A stretch of 64,000 nt of DNA from Ogataea parapolymorpha DL-1. Its lineage: Eukaryota; Ascomycota; Pichiomycetes; Pichiales; Pichiaceae. The first letter of the stretch is position 1. Each line of letters starts with the position of its first letter. The position numbers were made by a program, and so were the translations under genes. The stretch is taken from positions 744,001 through 808,000 of the forward strand of contig NC_027865.1 in NCBI RefSeq assembly GCF_000187245.1, written 5' to 3'. Below, piece after piece: positions 61,225-64,000 of the stretch. The notes below the pieces were generated by a model, which saw only the letters and a program-made list of their open reading frames with translations, was not told the DNA's origin and made no database searches.

Positions 61225-61334
61225 GAAAAATATCCAAGAATTTATTTTTAGTATTGCCACGAAAAATCGGACCTGCTACTTGCAGGGACTGGATCTATAA
61301 CATAGCGCAGTTTGTTAAGTCTGGATTCCAGGAA

Positions 61335-61970
61335 ATGCCCGAAGATCAAGAACAAAAAGAGGGAGAGGCACTGTACAAGATCGTGCAAAGCTGTTTTGAC
61401 GAGCCTCTCTCGATCGAGAAGGATCAAAAGACCATCGAGATCAAGGTTTCTCCCATACTTGTTGATAATCTCCCAAGAATTCAACGACGCCAATGTTTGT
61501 CTCTTGTTAACAAGAATTTGGGTGATACACTGGCTCGTGTGTTTGGAAAGCACTGGAAAAAGGAGAAAACAGAAGAGATGCGTGATCCTGGATTGGTGTA
61601 TCTCTTACTTCATCACGATACAGAGTTTGTAGGGTTTGTTTCCATCAAAGCGGTTGAAGACAATGAATCTCATGTCCTGTACATCTATGAACTACAGATC
61701 GTGAAAAACTACCGACGTTTGGGACTCGGCACAAAGCTATTGGGGATCTTGGACCACATCGTGGGACTTGTCAATTCGGATCCTGCATACACCAAAGAGT
61801 TCGGCAAATTGGAAGGGCTTTCACTCACAGTCTTCAGCAGTAACGAAGGAGCCAAAAAGCTGTACTTTTCAAAAGGTTACGAAATCGCGTCGCATTCACC
61901 TGCAATCAGATATTTACGAAACCGGAAAATTGAGCCCGATTATTTTATCTTGGTGAAAAAGAATTTTTAG
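61335..61970 (+). CDS. NAT4: Nat4/NatD, N-terminal acetyltransferase for histones H2A and H4
   Basis: Acetylates the N-terminal serine of histones H4 and H2A. The 211-residue product has a GNAT fold: FVGFVSIKAVEDN, YIYELQIVKNYRRLGLGTKLL (acetyl-CoA loop, about residue 125-150), and LSLTVFSSNEGAKKLYFSKGYEIASHSPA, the NatD-specific pattern in human NAA40 as well. The frame is open upstream to 61254 without ATG, so the first ATG at 61335 is used; the N-terminus may be incomplete if a short 5' exon exists. S. cerevisiae Nat4 has 285 residues. The next gene starts 17 bp after its stop. Confidence 0.85.
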   Translation: MPEDQEQKEGEALYKIVQSCFDEPLSIEKDQKTIEIKVSPILVDNLPRIQRRQCLSLVNKNLGDTLARVFGKHWKKEKTEEMRDPGLVYLLLHHDTEFVGFVSIKAVEDNESHVLYIYELQIVKNYRRLGLGTKLLGILDHIVGLVNSDPAYTKEFGKLEGLSLTVFSSNEGAKKLYFSKGYEIASHSPAIRYLRNRKIEPDYFILVKKNF

Positions 61971-61987
61971 TGGCTTCTTTATCAAAA

Positions 61988-63013
61988 ATGATCATTCTCA
62001 GCGATAAGCTTATAAAACAACTGTTGTACGGACTGAAGGTCCCACAAATCCAGGAATTCCAGACTGTGCTTGCAAAATCTCTGATAGACTACCAGAACGA
62101 CCATTCCTTGATTCCCCCGAGAATAGTTACCACCACTCCATATGCAACGCATCTGTTTATGGCTTCGACCGGCGAGACTGTTGGAATGAAAGCTTTAACA
62201 GGTTCCAAACAGGGGTTTACGGGGGTGACCACGATATTGGACAAGGAAGTCGGTTTCCCCACTGGTATTCTTAATGCTGCTACTTTGACTGCTTTTAGAA
62301 CTGCGCTTTGCACCAGTCTTGCTTTGGTCAAAACTTTGCCTATTGGATCTGTTGGACCATTTAAGGAAACACTTATTTGCGTCGGAGTCGGTGCTCAAGG
62401 AAAATGGCACACGAGATTGGCTTTGATTCTGTACCCTCAACGCTTTGATAACGTGGTTTTCATCAACAGATCTGTTGATAAAGCTGAGGCAATTGCTAGC
62501 GAGTTCCAGTTGGAATTTCCGTCGATAAAATTCCAGGCAGCAAAGACTGGCAGCAAGGACCTGAAAAGCTACTTTGAAAAGGCATCATGCATATTCACCT
62601 GTATTCCAAGCACGGAACCTACCATCCTCAAAGACTACGTGGTTAATAACTCTGTCGAAAAAGTGTTTGTCGGAGCTATTGGATCCTACAAGCCACAGAT
62701 GATCGAGATCGAGGGAGAACTGCTCAAAGCTTCCCTATCGTCAGATACGAAAATCCTTGTTGACTCGATCGGCCATTGTTTGGAAGAGGCCGGCGAATTT
62801 ATCCAAAATGATATTGGGGCATCTTCCCTAATTGAGATATCGGAGCTTTACATGGATTCCGAAAAGGGTCGGGAGCAACTGGCAAAAATGGCCGCTTCAA
62901 AGGTCGTCATTTCCAAGATTGTTGGCCTGTGTATCATGGATGTCTCGGTCGGTGCCCACGTGATCGAAAAGGCCAAGGAACAGAACATTGGTGTCGTTCT
63001 CGATGAGTTCTAG
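61988..63013 (+). CDS. Ornithine cyclodeaminase/mu-crystallin family protein (YGL159W-like)
   Basis: A 341-residue NAD(P)-binding protein of the ornithine cyclodeaminase/mu-crystallin family; S. cerevisiae YGL159W is the likely counterpart and its substrate is unknown. Visible are the substrate-loop region PPRIVTTTPYATHLFMAST, KALTGSKQGFTGVTTILDKEVGFPTGILNAATLTAFRTAL, the Rossmann loop CVGVGAQGKWHTRLAL, and VFINRSVDKAEAIASEF with its acceptor residues. The family's typical catalytic Asp region is VFVGAIGSYKPQMIEI. The start is ATG 61988; a GTG six codons upstream is not credible. It begins only 17 bp after NAT4. Confidence 0.8.
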   Translation: MIILSDKLIKQLLYGLKVPQIQEFQTVLAKSLIDYQNDHSLIPPRIVTTTPYATHLFMASTGETVGMKALTGSKQGFTGVTTILDKEVGFPTGILNAATLTAFRTALCTSLALVKTLPIGSVGPFKETLICVGVGAQGKWHTRLALILYPQRFDNVVFINRSVDKAEAIASEFQLEFPSIKFQAAKTGSKDLKSYFEKASCIFTCIPSTEPTILKDYVVNNSVEKVFVGAIGSYKPQMIEIEGELLKASLSSDTKILVDSIGHCLEEAGEFIQNDIGASSLIEISELYMDSEKGREQLAKMAASKVVISKIVGLCIMDVSVGAHVIEKAKEQNIGVVLDEF

Positions 63014-63103
63014 ATAAAAAATAGACGCGTCGACCGACGCGGTTTTTTGATGCAATTTCGTCCAAAAAATACCAAATATTTTTCAGTGTTTTTCAGTAGC
63101 TCA

Positions 63104-64000
63104 ATGTTTCCTCGAAAACTCGGTATTGTCCGCAACTATTCGCGGGCTCTCCGATTGGTCAGGAAAGGTGAGGATAAGAAGGTCTCCCTCGTCAACTACG
63201 ATGATATGAGCGTTCTGAAGAATTACCTGGATCGACTCGATCTAACGTTACTTCGACCCCAGGAAACTGAGCTTTTTCCGAAGTTCAAGCATACAGGGCG
63301 TAACCTGATATCCATCATGCAGTCGTCGCTCGGTCCATACGAGTCGTTGGAATCCAAGTCTTTGGAGCCAAGTGCACACGCAACAAACACGAAAGATCTC
63401 AACCGTTTGAGACATCTCCTGCATTCCCCGAAAGACAGAGAGCTATACGAGTTCTTGAAAAGATTATCAACGAGCAGCAGTTTTACTCTATTGATTAGAG
63501 ATCTGTTTCCTCTTGAAGTGTCCTTAGCTGTGAGACGCCTGACAACCTTAATGGACAGAGTTATCAAATGGTATATTTTGGAACTGCAGTATATTTCGAG
63601 AATCAGTAGGGACGCTGATCTGGACAGAGTCTTGAAAACGAAAACGGAAATATACTCTTCTATTTCTAAGATTTTCCGCAGAATTCAAGAAAGCTGCGAC
63701 CTGTCTACCATAGATTACGAAAACATGGTTAATTTCCACGCGCACAATTTACGATACCTTACTGCTATTAAGCTTATTTCTGAAATTGAAGGGAAAATAT
63801 TAAAGGGAGCAGAAAATCTACAGCTTACGAAATCTTTGTGGATGAATAAACTCAAGATACTTGGGCATGCGGATGAAAAAGCTTGGCGCATTAACCGGTA
63901 CCATTACAAAGAGGCGGAAATGGAACCACTCCCCAAAAACTACGTTTATCCGCACCATGGTAGCAGCGTGCAACAATTGCTACAGGAGCTTAACAATTCT
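63104..64000 (+). CDS. Probable mitochondrial protein, N-terminal part (cut by window edge)
   Basis: A frame open from ATG 63104 to the window end, 299 residues so far. It begins MFPRKLGIVRNYSRALRLVRKG, basic with no acidic residue among the first 22, a likely mitochondrial presequence. The rest is helical and Leu/Ile-rich (RLRHLLHSPKDRELYEFLKRL, VIKWYILELQYISRI), reminiscent of mitochondrial RNA-handling proteins with helical repeats, but I cannot name it. The upstream flank (63014-63103) contains TTTTTCAG-type tracts and no gene. Confidence 0.55.
   Translation, partial: MFPRKLGIVRNYSRALRLVRKGEDKKVSLVNYDDMSVLKNYLDRLDLTLLRPQETELFPKFKHTGRNLISIMQSSLGPYESLESKSLEPSAHATNTKDLNRLRHLLHSPKDRELYEFLKRLSTSSSFTLLIRDLFPLEVSLAVRRLTTLMDRVIKWYILELQYISRISRDADLDRVLKTKTEIYSSISKIFRRIQESCDLSTIDYENMVNFHAHNLRYLTAIKLISEIEGKILKGAENLQLTKSLWMNKLKILGHADEKAWRINRYHYKEAEMEPLPKNYVYPHHGSSVQQLLQELNNS

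Overview
The window is nuclear DNA of a budding yeast. Genes are dense, mostly intronless and separated by short spacers, and nearly every protein has a recognisable Saccharomycotina counterpart. CTG is read as leucine at conserved positions, for example the CLAP motif after the GAPDH active site, so this is not a CUG-Ser or CUG-Ala clade yeast. Gene content, Cat8/Efg1-type regulators and the style of the GAPDH promoter best fit a methylotrophic yeast of the Ogataea (Hansenula) polymorpha/parapolymorpha type; the species is an inference. I found 39 protein genes, two of them cut by the window edges. I found no tRNA, rRNA, CRISPR array or intact mobile element.

Layout. 0-7 kb: hexokinase 5' end (cut), a vacuolar MRP-type ABC transporter (BPT1), an acidic GPI-type surface protein and a small coiled-coil protein (BLI1-like). 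7-14 kb: OPI1, RXT2, PBY1 (split by a 33-nt intron) and CPA1. 14-30 kb: RPL3, DED1, PRM10, SCP160, AIP5-like, TSR4, DBF4 and SLM4/EGO3. 30-46 kb: CDC34, a ferric reductase, ALG14, ECM2, CAT8, an aldo-keto reductase, GAPDH, MRN1 and RIT1. 46-57 kb: POA1, YPK3, RAM2, DID2 (35-nt intron), AIM24, DNL4, ATG18 and an APSES factor (EFG1 type) whose reading frame changes once. 57-64 kb: SPE2 and SPE3 facing away from each other, HIS5, NAT4, an ornithine-cyclodeaminase-like gene and the start of a probable mitochondrial protein.

How genes work together. SPE2 and SPE3 supply the two halves of spermidine synthesis and share one 642-bp divergent promoter region. RIT1 and POA1, both concerned with ribose-phosphate chemistry linked to tRNA, share only 39 bp. 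OPI1 lies next to RXT2, a subunit of the Rpd3L deacetylase that Opi1-Sin3 repression uses. CPA1, HIS5 and EFG1 each carry a Gcn4-type TGASTCA box 2-6 nt before the ATG. Several neighbour pairs (PBY1/RXT2, DBF4/CDC34, ALG14/ECM2) are also linked in S. cerevisiae, from memory of gene names, so this is old conserved chromosome.

The main points for a second look are the two very short introns, the frame change in EFG1 with a 19-nt intron-like segment at the break, the Gcn4 boxes abutting start codons, CPA1 with a predicted mitochondrial presequence and no arginine attenuator peptide, the widened zinc cluster of CAT8, and two convergent gene pairs whose coding ends overlap.
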